The notes beneath the pieces were generated by a model. The model was not told where the DNA came from. It saw only the letters and a program-made list of their open reading frames with translations, and searched no databases. From Adiantum capillus-veneris (Eukaryota; Streptophyta; Polypodiopsida; Polypodiales; Pteridaceae): a DNA stretch of 64,000 bases. Shown here in pieces: positions 1 through 12,385 of the stretch. Numbering within the stretch: position 1 is the first letter of the stretch; each line of letters begins with the position of its first letter. A program made the position numbers and the translations under genes. Location of the stretch: assembly GCA_014529385.2 (NCBI GenBank), contig CM043947.1:125214391-125278390 (forward strand), read 5' to 3'.

Positions 1-689
1 ATTCCCAATTGATATAAATCATGGATGGATGATTCGTGCAAAAAAAACTTATCAGAGGAGCTAACATTTTTTGAGCTGCAAAAATCAATTTTCAGCCATG
101 TCACATACATTGTTCTAGTCGGTGTACGCAACAATTTGACTCAAATTAAGGTCCCGTACTCAGTAATGAACTTTTTATGAAGAGAACCTCTTTGACAATG
201 ATGTTGAAAAATAGTACAACTATGACCTCAGTAAACCGATCTAAAATTGCTATTGTTATGGGTATCCCATCAAAGAAATATGGCTACTTTGCAAGTTCAA
301 GGCTGGAGAATAAAGATAAGAATGAAGTGCTACCCTTGAGTGCTTGTGAGAGACAATTGCCTTGAGGAACCATTTCATCAATGAAACAAGAGATTTAATG
401 TATGCCTTTTGGACATCAGAGACGAGAGTTTCACCTAACAAGAAGGACATACGTAAAAAGAAAATTGCAAGGAAAAGTGTCATCAAACATCCTATGCATC
501 TACTCGATGACTCACAGGTACCAACAACTCTTAGCAATTGTAATTTGTTTGGTAATCCTTGACTTGATACCAAATTTGGTAGTCTTCTATACGATAGTGG
601 GTTTGTAGAGTACCTTACAAAGGTTATATACAGAACCAAAGCATTATTTTGCAGTTTCAAAGCTGTCCTGCATAGAGAGAAATCCCTTG
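1..689. other. no recognisable gene
   Basis: AT-rich sequence with only short, overlapping open frames on both strands. None shows a recognisable motif or plausible codon structure. It may be the outer part of the decayed element that continues to the right. Confidence 0.5.
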
Positions 690-1510
690 TGTAGTACCAA
701 ATTTGCTGTTCACTTATATACTAGTAATTGCAAAGCCTATCCATAGAGTAGAAAGACTCTTTATAGTACCTTTTCCTTTCCTAGAGGCACCAAAGCCAAT
801 CTACAGAGTACCAAATCCTAATTTTGTAGTAGCAGAATCTTTGTGTAGTACCAAACCTACTCCCTATATAATACCAAATCATTCTTGTTCATCACCAAAG
901 CATTTGCAAAGTACCTATATGGGTACTCTTCTACACGGAGTTCTACAATGCATCAAAAGTAGACAGAGAGTACCAAATCTGAATTTTTGTTATATGGCAT
1001 TGGTCCTTCGCAGTACCAAAGGTCTTTGTATAGTACCCAAGCCTCTATAAAATTAACCAATTTGGTATTCCCCTGCATGGGAACGGTTGTGCATAGCACG
1101 AAAAGCCTAAAAACATCACCAAATACAAAAATACTATGTTATAGTACCAAAGGTTTCACGAACAATACCCAATCATATTTCAACTATCCAATTTAGTACT
1201 CTCCTACATGCCAATGGTTGTACATAATACCAAAAGCCTAAAGAAAATACCAAATATGAAATAGTTTGTTATAGTACCAAAGGTTGCATGAATAATACCC
1301 AAGCATCTTTGAACTACCCAATTTGGTACTCTCCTACATGCCAATGGTTTTACATAGCACCAGCATCCTAAAGACTGTACCAAATATGGAAAGAGTTTGT
1401 TATAGTACCAAAGGTTACATGAATGGTTATTAGTACCCAAGAATCTTTGAAATACCCAATTTGGTACTCTCTTGCATTACAAGATTTTAAACTAGCACCA
1501 AATCCCTGAA
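690..1510. repeat. TACCAAA-rich array with a period of about 130-140 bp
   Basis: The motif (A)GTACCAAA or ATACCAAA recurs more than a dozen times on the plus strand. A longer unit is also visible: the anchor TACTCTCCTACATGCCAATGG and its variants start near 924, 1066, 1197, 1327 and 1464, giving spacings of 142, 131, 130 and 137 bp. Each unit carries two or three TACCAAA motifs, usually followed by GG or TATG. Dense short motifs near an element end resemble subterminal repeats that bind transposase in plant DNA transposons. That role is inference. Confidence 0.7.
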
Positions 1511-2579
1511 GACATTACCAAATTCTAAACTCTCATCAAATTCCAATTGCTATTAATAGTGCAAATAGTCTCAAATTTGACTAGTTTTAGTGGTGTAGAA
1601 CCCTTCAATTCTATTCTTTTTCATGGGGAAATGATTGTATAGTGCCAAAGGCTCTTAGAAGAACCCACTTCACTGTGTATTCTATATTGGTACTCTAGAT
1701 TTTTAAAGTTTTTTAGACTACCAAAGATGGTTCTACAGTACCATATTTGTTATTGTCTATATCGAGTTTTGGCACTACTCCACCAGTGGCAATTTACCAT
1801 CTACATGAAGTTGGAATTTTCTAACCTTTTTTGTTTTGGTGCCATAGGTTGAGCTATACCGAAGATCAAGAAGACTCACTACAATGGGAGTGTTTCTTAG
1901 ATGCTTTGAGGCATTAAAGTGATACTTTGTTCGGAAGTTGAAACAGTGGTATACTTGGTGTTGTGTTTCCCATGTGCAGATGCTCTATTTCAAAGAGGCA
2001 TTTAATCAAATGTGGACAAACAAGTTTGGGCATCACAAGAAAGGTCACCTTTGCACTTTCTTTCTATGTTGCAGAAGTGATGATATAGGAGAGTGTTTTG
2101 CAAACCCATTAGGAAGAGGATGGGGTGTAGGAGGGCCTCTTTATTTTCCATGAGCTTATGGAGGTGATTAATTTTGATGAATAGGTGTACGCTATGTGTG
2201 CAAGAATGGTGGGTGTGTAAGAGTGGTCAAAGTATGCACTTATCCCTCCAAAAAGGAGGTGGAAAACTTTATGATTTTTGGCCTTCCATAACTCACACAT
2301 ATGCTCTCTGATTTAAGTGGAGATCATAGATCTGCACTCTACACATGGAGCTCTTTCCATAGATATGCTATATGATATGGCTTTACCCGTTAGATTTTAA
2401 CTTCCATTTTGGGAGAAAAATTTAAACTCAAATAATCTAGCCGTTTTTCCTGTTTGAATTCAAAAGTTGTCCTTTGATTACTTTCTTAAAACTAAAGGTT
2501 TGGCTTCCTTGAACTGCCAAATAAAGAGGCCCTCCTAGACCCCATTCTCTTCCTAATGCAATGTCAGAACATCACTGGT
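1511..2579. other. no recognisable gene; scattered TACCAAA-like motifs
   Basis: Non-coding AT-rich sequence between the motif array and the transposase-like remnant. A few degenerate ACCAAA motifs persist to about 1,750. Short open frames near 1,938 and 2,109 have no recognisable domain. Confidence 0.45.
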
Positions 2580-3620
2580 ATGTGGGAATCCATCATGTGT
2601 CTAAAGCCTCGAGATAGTGAATACCATGGCAAGAAATGCTTGATGGGGGACTAATCCCTATGTGGTGTACAAAAGTTGACATTGTATCCCAATGAGATAG
2701 TAGAGGATAGCAAGGAGGTGTCTGTGAAGGTTTTCATGGATGTTGGAACACGAGAGATTGATGCAGGTGTCAGTGAGAAGAATAGAAAGGAGTTGACTGT
2801 CCAACGAATGACAAGTGCGGCTTTTCTTAGCCTATTTTTAGCCCACCTCACAAGATTCATCAAGCATAACTTTGTCTTCCACTGGCAAGCCCAAAAATTT
2901 AAGGATTGTTTACTCAAGTATCCTGGCAATTTCGTTATATCAGTTATCGACTTTGTAGAGAATTACTCTTTTAAAATACTTCTTCATATCACTTATGGAA
3001 GAAATACAGCAGGTAGTGTTCAAAATACATTACACTTTTACATATCACATGACACACAACATGATGAGAGAATGATCCATTGTTTGTACAACATTGTCTT
3101 ATGCTTCATGACAACTTGATGAAATAGCATGGACATTGCTTGCAGCACCATTGGGTGTGGTCAGATGGGGTTGCTTCACAATTCAAAGCCAGTAGACCTT
3201 ACTATTTTGTGGTCAAGTACTATCAGATGATAGTCTTTCACATGATGCATAACTTCTCAGCACCGGCCATGGAAAAGGAGAGCATGATGGGGTAGGGGTA
3301 GCTATCAAGAGAGCCTGATGCATAAGGAACCGGAACTAGATGGCTAGCCTATGAAGTATGCGGCTGATGTGGTCAACTTTTTGAATGCAAATTTCATCCA
3401 AGAGAACAATCTCACAAGTGTAATACACAGAGAGTCTTTTTTCTTATTGGCTTGGATGATATGCAAAAAAATTTGTAGTGGACTGTGAGCGCATCATGGG
3501 CTCTTGGTTGTTTCATTGTGCTGATGGGTATTCAAAGCACAATCCGTGTGTTGTACGCTTTTGAACACTTCATGCTATTGTGATCCATGTATGAGTGGGC
3601 TATGGAGAAGATGCAAAAAT
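2580..3620 (+). pseudogene. degenerate transposase-like protein, N-terminal and central part
   Basis: The first open piece, 2,676-3,119, has a conserved-looking block at residues 65-110 with H-x-F, W-Q and F-K, followed by a DFVENYSF motif. After a frameshift near 3,120 the reading frame continues with VWSDGVASQFKAS. After another shift come EHDGVGVAIKRA, a stop, and then fragments around VVNFLN, FIQENN and FFLIGLDDMQ. From memory, the series DFAENY, then WSDG-ASQFK, then GKG-HDG-G--KR is typical of a large family of uncharacterised, transposon-like proteins in plants and animals. I cannot name a superfamily. At least three frameshifts or stops show that it is dead. It is cut off by the AT-rich repeat unit and seems to resume at 7,437. 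Confidence 0.4.
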
Positions 3621-4069
3621 AGAATGCACATAAAAGAATAAAAATATGTTTCCATCAAACCACTACAAGAGTCTGGTAATAGAGGAAGGGATGACAAGAG
3701 TATGAGGAGGAGGATGATGGATATTCAAATTCTATGTTGATGCACCAAGTTTCTTATAAGGCCTCCACCTTTCTAGCTTCTAAGAATGAACTCAAAGCTT
3801 TATGAGAAAGCATTGGTCATACAATCAGCTAAAAACACTATCTCAAAAGCAATAAAAAATGGTATGTTTGGAATCTTAAGCATAGCAAACCCCAGGCTAG
3901 AAATTTGTTGAATTAAATCCGGACAAAAATTGGCCTCGCTAGTCCTTTTGGAAGATTCAATGTAAATTAAATTATTAACAAAAATTGAATGGTTGCAATA
4001 ATCATTTAAGCATGACTTTACTAAAGGCCTCCCAGATATTTTACAAATATTTACCAATTAAGCAAAAAA
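3621..4069. other. junction zone between transposase remnant and AT-rich unit
   Basis: The sequence includes an acidic stretch (GAGGAGGAGGATGATGG near 3,703), possibly the tail of the remnant coding region. No clean insertion boundary or target duplication could be placed here. Confidence 0.35.
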
Positions 4070-4889
4070 TATGTCAAAATTTAGCAGATTTGATTTTTAA
4101 AGCTGGCAGGTGATGGGAGGGGTCATCACTGACCTGCCAGGGACAGGAATAGCAGCAGGGGGTGCTAGGAGAGTTGTAGGATTACCTTGGGATGCAAGAT
4201 ACTGCGATTTCCAGCCTGTGAGTGCCACAAAACCAATAAATAGGACCCCTCTTCACAATTTCACTTAGACTCGGAGTCCTGGCCATTTCTCTCTCACATA
4301 GGGAGAAAAATTGACCCAAAAATCACAAGACACCAAACCTCTAGCTGATTATCCATGGTAATTAGTATAATCCCTTTTTAATTAGTAAAATTATGCATAT
4401 TTATCTCTATTTTCTGAATTAATCTTATTAATTAAAAAGATTAAACTTATCTATAATCTAAATTACTCTCTTAACTCTTAATATTTTTCTAATTACTTAG
4501 ATTAAGATTAAGGCTATTAATCCAATTAATTATTGAGCCATATTAGGATTGAAATTAATCTTTTTGGACATAAATAAAAAGTAACTATACTAGCTAGATT
4601 TAGGTTAATAAAAGATAATTGTGAGAACTATATTAGATTGTTAAGAAGCTAGGAAAATTATATTATAATTTTTTGATTAGTTTTCGTAATTAACTGGGAA
4701 AAAACTAGTTGTTTTTAGTCCAAAAACTGATGGGAAACCTACTTAATTAACTCAAAAATTATTAATCTAATTATCACAATTAGAAAACATTGCTCGAAAC
4801 ATGGGGTAAATTACTCATTAACAAAAAATTAATATAAGTATTTAATTAAACTAAAAGTAGCTATTTTGAGCTACAAATTAAAGTTGGAA

Positions 4890-5640
4890 ATTAGTAAAAC
4901 AAGTTAGATAATTATATGCTATTTATCAGAGTTAGTTTATATTTTTAAATTATTTTTCTTAGCAAAAATAGACTAATTATACCTGGAATTAAAAGGGGCA
5001 AATTAATAGACCAAGTTAGATAATTATGTGCTAATTATTAGAGGTAGTTTACATTGTACTTAAGCGTTGATAGTTATCTTAAGGTCAAAAAGTAAGCTTG
5101 ACTATTTTTCTAAGCCAAATCAAACTAATTCTAGCTAATATTTAAAAGGGAAAAATCAGCAAACCAAGTTAAATATTTGTCTGCTATTTATCAAAGCTAG
5201 TTTACAATGTAGTTAAGCCACGATAATTATTTTAAGATCAAAAAAATAGTTTAATTATCTTTCTGAGACAAAATAGACTAATTCTAGCTAAAATGAAAAG
5301 GGAGAAATTAGTAAACCAAGCTAGATAGTTATGTGCTATTTATTAGAGTAAGTTTATACTATAATTAAGTCATGATAATTATCTTAAGGTCAAAAAATTA
5401 GTTTAGCTATTTTTCTTAGCCAATATAGACTAAATCTAGCTGAAATCAAAAGAAGGGAATTAGTAAATCAAGTTAGATCATTATGTGCTATTTATCAAAG
5501 TTAGTCTGCATTGTAAGTAAGCCAAGATAATTAGCTTAATTTCAAAAAACTTATCTAGCTATTTATTTTAGCCTAAACAATCTAATTTTAGTAAAAAATG
5601 AAAGGGGTCTATTAAATAGCTTATTTTAATATCTACAAGG
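4890..5640 (+). repeat. 152-bp tandem array, copy 1
   Basis: The anchor AAGTTAGATA and variants occur at 4,901, 5,013, 5,166, 5,318 and 5,470. A second anchor (CAAAATAGAC-like) occurs at about 4,963, 5,116, 5,269, 5,421 and 5,573. The two together give a unit of 152-153 bp. Units are diverged and AT-rich. The same unit, inverted, forms the array at 19.05-20.3 kb. Confidence 0.8.
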
Positions 5641-6140
5641 TAATTACCAGTGTTAGGAAATATAACATAATTAGTGAGTTAGTTTAAATAGTTATAATTG
5701 ATCCAAAACCCTATTTTTATCTGAAGAGTAGTTAGGATAAATAGAATCTATTGTCAAAAGTCTCTTGAAAAATTATTGTAAGTGTAAACCATTGGTTTAA
5801 AGTTGAGAAAATGTAATATTTAAGAGAAAATGAATATAATAAATATAAAGCTTAAAACAGACAGATTTCAAGCTCAATAAAGATGGGGAAACTAGGAAAA
5901 AGATCTATAAATTTATAAGAACATTATGAGAGCTTAGAAAACCCTTAAGGAAGCTAGGATAAAGATATCTTGTCTATATAAGCAATTAAGAGATTACAAG
6001 GTCAAGAAATTACCTCATAGGATTACAAATTTAATCTTGATTGGGGTAGAAGAAAAATTAGATTGAATACGAAGGTTAAGTGTAGCTTTTGGATGATTTA
6101 CCTAATAATTAGACGTCCTTTTTTATAAGGATAATAAGTC

Positions 6141-6209
6141 ATGGCACCCAAAAGAACCCGAGAAAATCCTACTTCTTATGATGAGGGTAGTGTTCCTAAA
6201 AGGAACTAG
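6141..6209 (+). pseudogene. short MAPK-starting reading frame of the AT-rich unit, broken copy
   Basis: An ATG opens MAPKRTRENPTSYDEG and stops at TAG (6,207-6,209). The homologous frame in copy 2 (18,580 downward) is longer, so this copy is probably truncated by a mutation. Downstream sequence no longer codes clearly. Function unknown; it could be the first exon of a gag-like protein. Confidence 0.35.
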
Positions 6210-7436
6210 AACGTCACACGACGACAAAGCCGAGCCTAGTAGTAGGCCCACTGACGATAGCGTTCGGGCCCCGACGCTATAACATGTGCTTGATCAGTCC
6301 TAGGTGGATCTTCGTTATAATTAAGTTTAAATAACTCAAGTTTTACTTAAATATTAACACTGTACACGTAAAGAGGGAGTAAAAAATTAGAAAAAGTAAA
6401 AATGGTTGAAACAGGAGACATCTTCCAAGAAACCAACGTGCATTTGTTTTTAAATTAGGAATAAATTGTTTGGATTAAGATTGGTTGAATTAAGAGAGAT
6501 ATGATTGATCATCCTTAAAATAGATTGTCTCAAGACACCTCCGACTCCTTGGTATATTTTGATGAAAAATGATGGCTTTTCAGCCATGGATAAGTCGATT
6601 ACCCCCATGAATGATGAGTTTCTACTCCGTCATGTGTTGATATTTCTACATAAGTTAGGATACCGTTTTTATCGTAGGGGAGCCGCTCGGTTGTATGGGC
6701 AATTGGTTTGGTGTATGGGCACCCCGAACCTTGGGTGGAGGTTTGTCCACCCCGGATTGTGAACAAGGAATGGGTGCCGTTTTTCATCATTAGATGGTTT
6801 GGAGACAAGAAGAGTATTAGTCATGGTTATTATGGACAATCTTTTGGTTGACAATACCCTGTCTTAAGTTTAAAGATGTTTGTTTGCTAAAAGAATACTT
6901 TTCAATGCTGTGTTTAATACTTGATTGAAGGAATTATTGTGATGGAAAGCTAAAAGAAACCATTATTTTAAATGTTAAAACAATGTGAGAGCAACTAGAA
7001 AACAAAACAATCATGTGTGAGTGTGGGGTGGTAAGTGGGAATTGACTAAGGTTGTCAATCATGGATGGGTGGATCTAATTAGTTAGGTAGCTATCCATCC
7101 TTGCGCACTAAGAAAACTTCTTCACTTGGAAGAGGAGTCCACTAGCGGTTGTGCCCTCACATCTGTTTGGGGGAAAAAGCGTTGGTTGAGGATACCTTAG
7201 CCCAACTTGTGGAAGTTATAGGGCCGAAATATAGTTTTGGACTTTTAATATGTTGTCCTATTTTCACTACGCGACAGGACTAGGTCTTCTTCTAGGGCTA
7301 TAGACCCAAGCCATTGTCAATGGTAAAGGTCTATTCCTTGGATTTTTCTTGTTTAGAGACTCTGATTTTTATTAGTCTTAGAGACCTGTCAAGGACCCCA
7401 TCCCAATTTTGGTATTGGTGGGTTGGGGATCTTACA

Positions 7437-7921
7437 TTTCTAACATGCCATTGTATGAAGGATGCCCTAAAATGTTATGTGGAATGATGTCCATTGGTGA
7501 TAACTTTGCAGTCAAAGCAAGTGAGGCTAAAGAGGATTTCTACCTTATCAAATTTAAAAAATTGTGTACCAATGGTGAGTGCACAAAAGGATAAGTGGAA
7601 TAACAATATTGTTAGAGGAGGAGGGAAGGTTGTTGAAGGCTTCTACTATGTCCAGTCAAAGGAAAAGTTGATACATATAGCATATTGAATCAAACATCTA
7701 TAGTCATGATCTACTCACATCTTGTAAGGGCCATCCATTTCCCAATGGAGCCTATTGTAGGAGTCCCTAATCAGTTCAAGATATCTACTGAATATATGAG
7801 CGCATATACAATAGAATGCCATATGATGATGATGAGAGTGATGATGGTGCATCCATGTTACTAGAAACAAAATTTCATAACCCTTAAGTGGACAAGTGAG
7901 TGGTTTTTCTCCTATATAGAA
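7437..7921 (+). pseudogene. transposase-like remnant, C-terminal part
   Basis: Conceptual frames read GDNFAVKASEAKEDFYLIKF, then KLCTNGEC, KDKWNN, VVEGFYYVQSKEK and, after a shift, SHLVRAIHFPMEPIVGVPNQ. This alternation of 'GD-VAVK...FYLLK.KKL' and 'VVEG.YY' resembles the C-terminal end of the same uncharacterised family as the 2.6-3.6 kb remnant. I infer one ancestral gene split by the 3.3-kb AT-rich unit. It ends at the copia insertion site. Confidence 0.35.
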
Positions 7922-8638
7922 TGTTAGGAAATAAAATGTAGCTAAATAGATAATTGAGTAGATTACTTAATGGAGAGAGACAGATTTACATACACGAGAT
8001 TATAGAGTAGAGAGAGAGAGAGAGAGTACACATGATATACGTGGTTCACCCAATGTGAGCTACGTCCACGGGAAAGCAGCCACTCAATGGCTTTAGTACT
8101 TCAAAACAAGAAGTAGTTTACAAAGGGATTATACCCTTAATGGAGCTCCCGCCTTGCTTCACTCTCACCACCTCACACTCACCTTGTTGCATCAACTTCA
8201 CACTATGAAATGTGTGTAGAAATGGCCTCCTTTTATAAGCCAAAAGGGCTACCCTCTCTCATGAGAGACAGCCATGTGTATCCGCCCTTGTGTAGATAAG
8301 TCCAAATCGGACCCTCCAATCCGCCCATGTGTGGCCGCCCTTGAGAAGACAAGTCCGCTTTTGAATTCGGCCACCGGCCATTGACTTCCGACCACCGCCC
8401 ACCGCCCATTCACTACCGGCCACCGACCAACCGACAGTTGTTTTCCGACCACTTTTTGGCCGTCGTCCGGCCATGATATTCCGGCGCGAAGGAAAAAAAG
8501 TCTTGCTGCGTGAAAATTTTGGTTTCCAGCGAGTGATTTTCCTTCACGCACGATGGCTTCTCCTCATAATGGGGGCCTTACAAATGTGCGCTTTTATCAC
8601 AGAAAATTACAAGGGTAAATCAGGCTCCATACTTAACA
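7922..8638 (-). repeat. copia 3' LTR
   Basis: 717 bp, TGTTAGG...CTTAACA on the plus strand. It includes an (AG)n tract near 8,000 and a G/C-rich block of CCGGCCAC-like repeats near 8,370-8,470. Confidence 0.95.
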
Positions 8639-8652
8639 ATCTCCCACTTGGA
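8639..8652 (-). other. copia polypurine tract
   Basis: On the minus strand CCAAGTGGGAGAT directly abuts the 3' LTR, the classic copia plus-strand primer. Confidence 0.85.
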
Positions 8653-8698
8653 GACTGATCTCCAAACCAAACCTGTGACTGCTTTCCATTCTGGCTTC

Positions 8699-9286
8699 TT
8701 ATCCTTGAATGCCGATTGAAGATGAGTAAAATCTCAACTTCTTCTTGTTGACCACCTTTGTAAACATGTCTGCAGGATTTTCACTTGTATGCACCTTTCC
8801 TAGCTTTAATTGTCCCTCTTTCAAAAGAGTGCGTATGAAGTGATATCTCACCTCAATGTGCTTTGTCCTTGAATAAAAGACTGAGTTCTTCGCAAGATGG
8901 ATAGCGCTTTGGCTATCACTATAAAAGACACAATTGTCTTGTTTGAATCCAAGCTCTTCTAAGAATCTGTGAAGCCACAGAATTTCTTTGCTTGTCTCCG
9001 TCATTGCTACATACTCTGCTTCCGTGGTAGAAAGTGAAACTACTTTCTGCAGCTTTGAAGACCAGCTTATTGTTGTGCCTCCAACCGTGAACACATAGCC
9101 AATAGTGCTCCTTCGAGTATCTTTGTCACCTGCCATATCTGCATCAGCATACCCTTCTAGAAAAATATCAGTTCCTCCAAAATACAAAGCATTTGTTGTT
9201 GTCCCTTTTAGATACCTACGTATCCACTTCACAGCTTGCCAATGCTCTTTACCTGGGTTGTCCATGAACCTACTCACAACTCCCAC
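8699..9286 (-). pseudogene. copia RNase H and end of pol
   Basis: This 195-codon open segment carries the copia RNase H. Visible motifs are YADADMAGDKDTRRST (first catalytic Asp), STTEAEYVA (Glu), FYSDSQSAIHLAKN (Asp) and KHIEVRYHFIR. The C-terminal ENPADMFTK motif is typical of the end of copia pol. It is separated from the upstream reverse transcriptase segment by a single in-frame TAG just before TSPDIAHVVG, which in an intact element would be continuous. Confidence 0.93.
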
Positions 9287-9310
9287 TACATGTGCAATGT
9301 CTGGACTTGT

Positions 9311-10420
9311 CTAGACCATAGCATCCATTAGAGAACCTACTGCTGCAGCATATGGAACTTTAGACATATAGGCTATCTCCTCTTGTGTCTTTGGACACAT
9401 ATCCTTCGTTAGTTTAAAATGACCAGCCAAAGGTGTAAAAACTGGTTTTGTATTTTGCATTGCAAATCTTTCTAGTACCTTCTTGATGTAATCTTCTTGA
9501 GATAGCTTTATTGTCTTCTTTGTCCTGTCCCTTGATATTTTCATACCAAGTATCCTCTTTGCAGCACCTAAATCTTTCATTGAAAAAGATTTAGAGAGCT
9601 CCTCTTTTAGGTCTTTGATGTCCTTCATGTTAGTACTTGCAATCAACATGTTATCAACATACAACATTAGGATGATGAATTTCCCATCTCCCAAATTCTT
9701 CGTGTAGACGAAGTGATCCGAGCTGCATCTTGTGAATCCATGATCCAACATCCATCGATAAAACTTCAAGTACCATTGTCTCGATTCTTGCTTTAAACCA
9801 TACAAGCTCTTCTTTAATATGCAAACCATTTTCTCCTTACCTTTTACTTCATACCCCTTTGGTTGAAGCATGTAGATTTCCTCCTCTAAGTCACCCTAAG
9901 GGAATGCCGTATTTACATCCATTTGCTTGAGATTTAGATCATGAGCAGCCAGAAAGCTTAAGACAAGCCTAATTGAGTTTATTTTTATAACAGGAGAAAA
10001 TATTTCATTGAAGTCAATACCTTTCTTTTGAGAAAACCCTTTTACCACAAGCCTAGACTTGTACCTTTCCTTCCCACCTTCTTCTCCCTTCAGCTTGTAC
10101 ACCCATTTGTTTTGAAATACCCGCTTACCTTTAGACAACTCAACCAACTCCCATGTTTGGTTGTGATGTAGTGAGTCCATCTCCACTTGCATGCTCTTCG
10201 TCCATTCTTCTTTGGATTCATGTTGCATAGCTTCTTCGTATGATTCTGGCTCTCCAGAATCTGAGATCAAGAGATGGTTGAAGGAGGGAACAAACCTTTC
10301 TGGAGGTCTACTTGCTCTTGTAGATCTTCGGGTAATAGGTTGAGGCTCCTCATAAGGTTGAAGTTGTTGCACATTGTCACCGTTTACAGTCCTTGAGTCT
10401 TCACCGTCCTCAAGCTCCAT
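9311..10420 (-). pseudogene. copia reverse transcriptase
   Basis: Two open segments, 10,420-9,896 and 9,871-9,311, are joined across a stop. The first holds the linker and start of RT: KSRLVVKGFSQKKGIDF, FSPV and MDVNTAFP, where a TAG follows. The second holds GYEVKGKEKMVCILKKSLYGLKQ in separate short blocks, ending in the palm motif. The catalytic YVDD box reads YVDN here (LMLYVDNMLIAS). Losing the second aspartate should abolish polymerase activity in this family (established knowledge). Between 10,420 and 10,521 there is a further frame disruption linking to the integrase segment. Confidence 0.93.
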
Positions 10421-10520
10421 GTACTATCACCTGTTTCTTTTTTGTTTTCTTTCCAAGTAATCTTTGTACATATTTTGTTCGTTAAAAATTACATCCTTAC
10501 TCCTTAAGATTTTACCATCT

Positions 10521-12312
10521 TCAGGATTCCATGGGCCTTCGTGCTCGCTCCATGATTGTTATGTTCATCCTTTCCGAAATCCCATTTTGTTGAGGTGTCC
10601 TTGGGATTGTCCTTTGCCTCCGAATTCCATTGCTAGCACAAAAGCTTTCAAAAGCTTGGCTGCAATATTTGCCTCCATTGTCGGATCTAAGGCATTTAAC
10701 CTTGGTACCTGTTTCATTCTCCACAAAGGCTTTCCACCTTTGAAATATGGAAAATACATCGGATTTATTCTTCATGACATAAACCCTTGTTTTTCTAGTC
10801 GCATCGTCTATGAATGTTACATAATACAATGAACCACCAAGTGATGGTGTACTTGCAGGACCCCAAACATCAGAATGAACCAACTCAAGTTTTTTATTTT
10901 TTCTTTCATTTCGTGATTTTTGAAATTTTACCCTCTTTTGTTTACCATAAACACAATCTTCACAGAACTCTAAGTCCACTTCTTTCAAACCTGGTAGAAG
11001 CTTCTTTGCTTGAAGGATTTGCATTCCTTTGGCACTCATATGCCCAAGTCGGTAGTGCCACACCGCACTGTCAACTTCTGTAGTTGCTGCACAAGATGAA
11101 GGTTGCGTGCTAATAGTACACAAGTAAAGTGTACCGACTTTCTCTCCCTTGGCAACCACCAAAGATCCCTTTGAGATCTTCCACCGTTTGTTTCCAAATG
11201 CAATGTTGTGACCTTCATCGTCGAATTGTCCTGTAGAGATCAAATTTTTGCGAAGAGAAGGAACATGCCTAATATCTTTGAGCTTCCATTCATTTCCGTT
11301 AGCAGTTTTGACAGAAACTGTACCTTTGTCGACAATCTCACAAGCTTCATCATCTCCCAAGTATACATACCCAAAATTACCTTTGGTGTAGTCTTGGAAA
11401 TGTTGCTTGTGTGGTGTCGCATGGAATGAAGCCCCGGAATCTACTATCCAGGAATTAGACACATTGTCTAATGAGAGAATTAGAGCATCTTGCTCTACTT
11501 TACCTACCACATTGGCCTCCGATGTTGTCTTGTTGTCTTGAGACTCTGTCTCCTTCTTCTTCTTGGACCAGCAATCCTTCTTCACGTGGCCCTTCTTGCC
11601 GCAGTTCCAACATTTAAGAACTGACTTTGTGCGTGACTTGCTCCGCCTTGAGCGATCATGACCCTTTTGGTTTTTGAACCTTTCCTTAGGCCTTCCTCTT
11701 GTTTCCACTGATAGTGCAGCACTTGATGATTCTCCTGTACTTCTCCTTCGCATTTCCTCGCTAAGGAGAACACCCACAACATCATCAAACTTAAGAGTAT
11801 TTGTACCAGAGATAGAATTACTTACAGCCATCACAAGGCTGTCCCAACTATCCGGTAGAGATGATAGTATAAGGAGAGCTCGTACTTCATCATCAAAATT
11901 GATTTTCACCGATCGAAGTTGACTTATGTTTGTGTTAAAGTCATTTAGGTGTTCTATAACTGAACCATTCTCTGCCATCTTCAGATTGAACAAGCGCTTC
12001 ATAAGAAATACCTTATTGGATGCCGATGGTTTCTTGTAGAAATAGTCAAGTGACTTCATCAAGTCCTCCGTGGTCTTCATCTCCAAAACATTGAAGGCCA
12101 CTGTTGACGCCAAGCTTAACCGGATTGTTCCTAGGGCCTTTTGATCAAGGACAATCCATGCTTCATCTGCCATCGTTGTGGGCTTCTTTGCAAGACCGCC
12201 TAGTGGCAAATAGAGGTCCTTCTAGTAGAGATAGTCTTCAATCTACATCTTCCAATGTTGGTAGTTTTTTTCCGTTGAACTTCTCAATCTTGAGCTTCCC
12301 TTCCTCTGCCAT
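10521..12312 (-). pseudogene. copia gag, protease and integrase
   Basis: Gag begins at ATG 12,312 (MAEEGKLKIEKFNGK). An indel in an A-run and TAG codons interrupt the first 35 codons, after which 562 codons are open (12,209-10,521). In that open segment: gag capsid-like region at residues 1-150; zinc knuckle CWNCGKKGHVKKDC at 200-213; protease DSGA near 257; integrase zinc domain with WHYRLGH and CEDCVYGK; and the integrase core with HSDVWGP, RSDNGGKY and NGISERMN, which supply the D, D and E. The usual glutamate after DNGG is lysine. The polyprotein would assemble capsids and insert the cDNA, but this copy is broken. Confidence 0.93.
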
Positions 12313-12371
12313 AACTCCCACTCAATTCAAGGAATCCTTTCCTTGAGATAATTTAGCTACGAGCAAACCTT

Positions 12372-12383
12372 GCTCTGATACCA
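12372..12383 (-). other. copia primer-binding site (tRNA-iMet)
   Basis: On the minus strand TGGTATCAGAGC lies 2 nt inside the 5' LTR, complementary to the 3' end of plant initiator methionine tRNA. It is followed by AAGG. Confidence 0.93.
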
Positions 12384-12385
12384 GT

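Larger units (their letters stand above)
4070..7436 (+). mobile_element. AT-rich 3.3-kb repeat unit, copy 1 (possible long LTR)
   Basis: This stretch matches 17,320-20,316 in inverted orientation. Shared landmarks are the small reading frame at 6,141 (18,580 in copy 2), the 152-bp tandem repeats, and the ends. Homology stops precisely at ...GGGGATCTTACA (7,436) here and at TGTAAGGTCCCC (17,320) in the other copy, which suggests a CA-terminating LTR or element end. The left limit is unclear. Near 4,230 a TATA-like AATAAATAGG sits about 30 bp before a CT-rich leader, possibly a promoter. No polymerase or integrase coding is present. It might be a solo long LTR or a non-autonomous element. It appears to have split the transposase remnant. 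Confidence 0.6.

Noticed and set aside
256-660. 134-codon minus-strand frame
   Set aside because: Composition is not coding-like, no domain is seen, and it overlaps plus-strand frames of similar quality.
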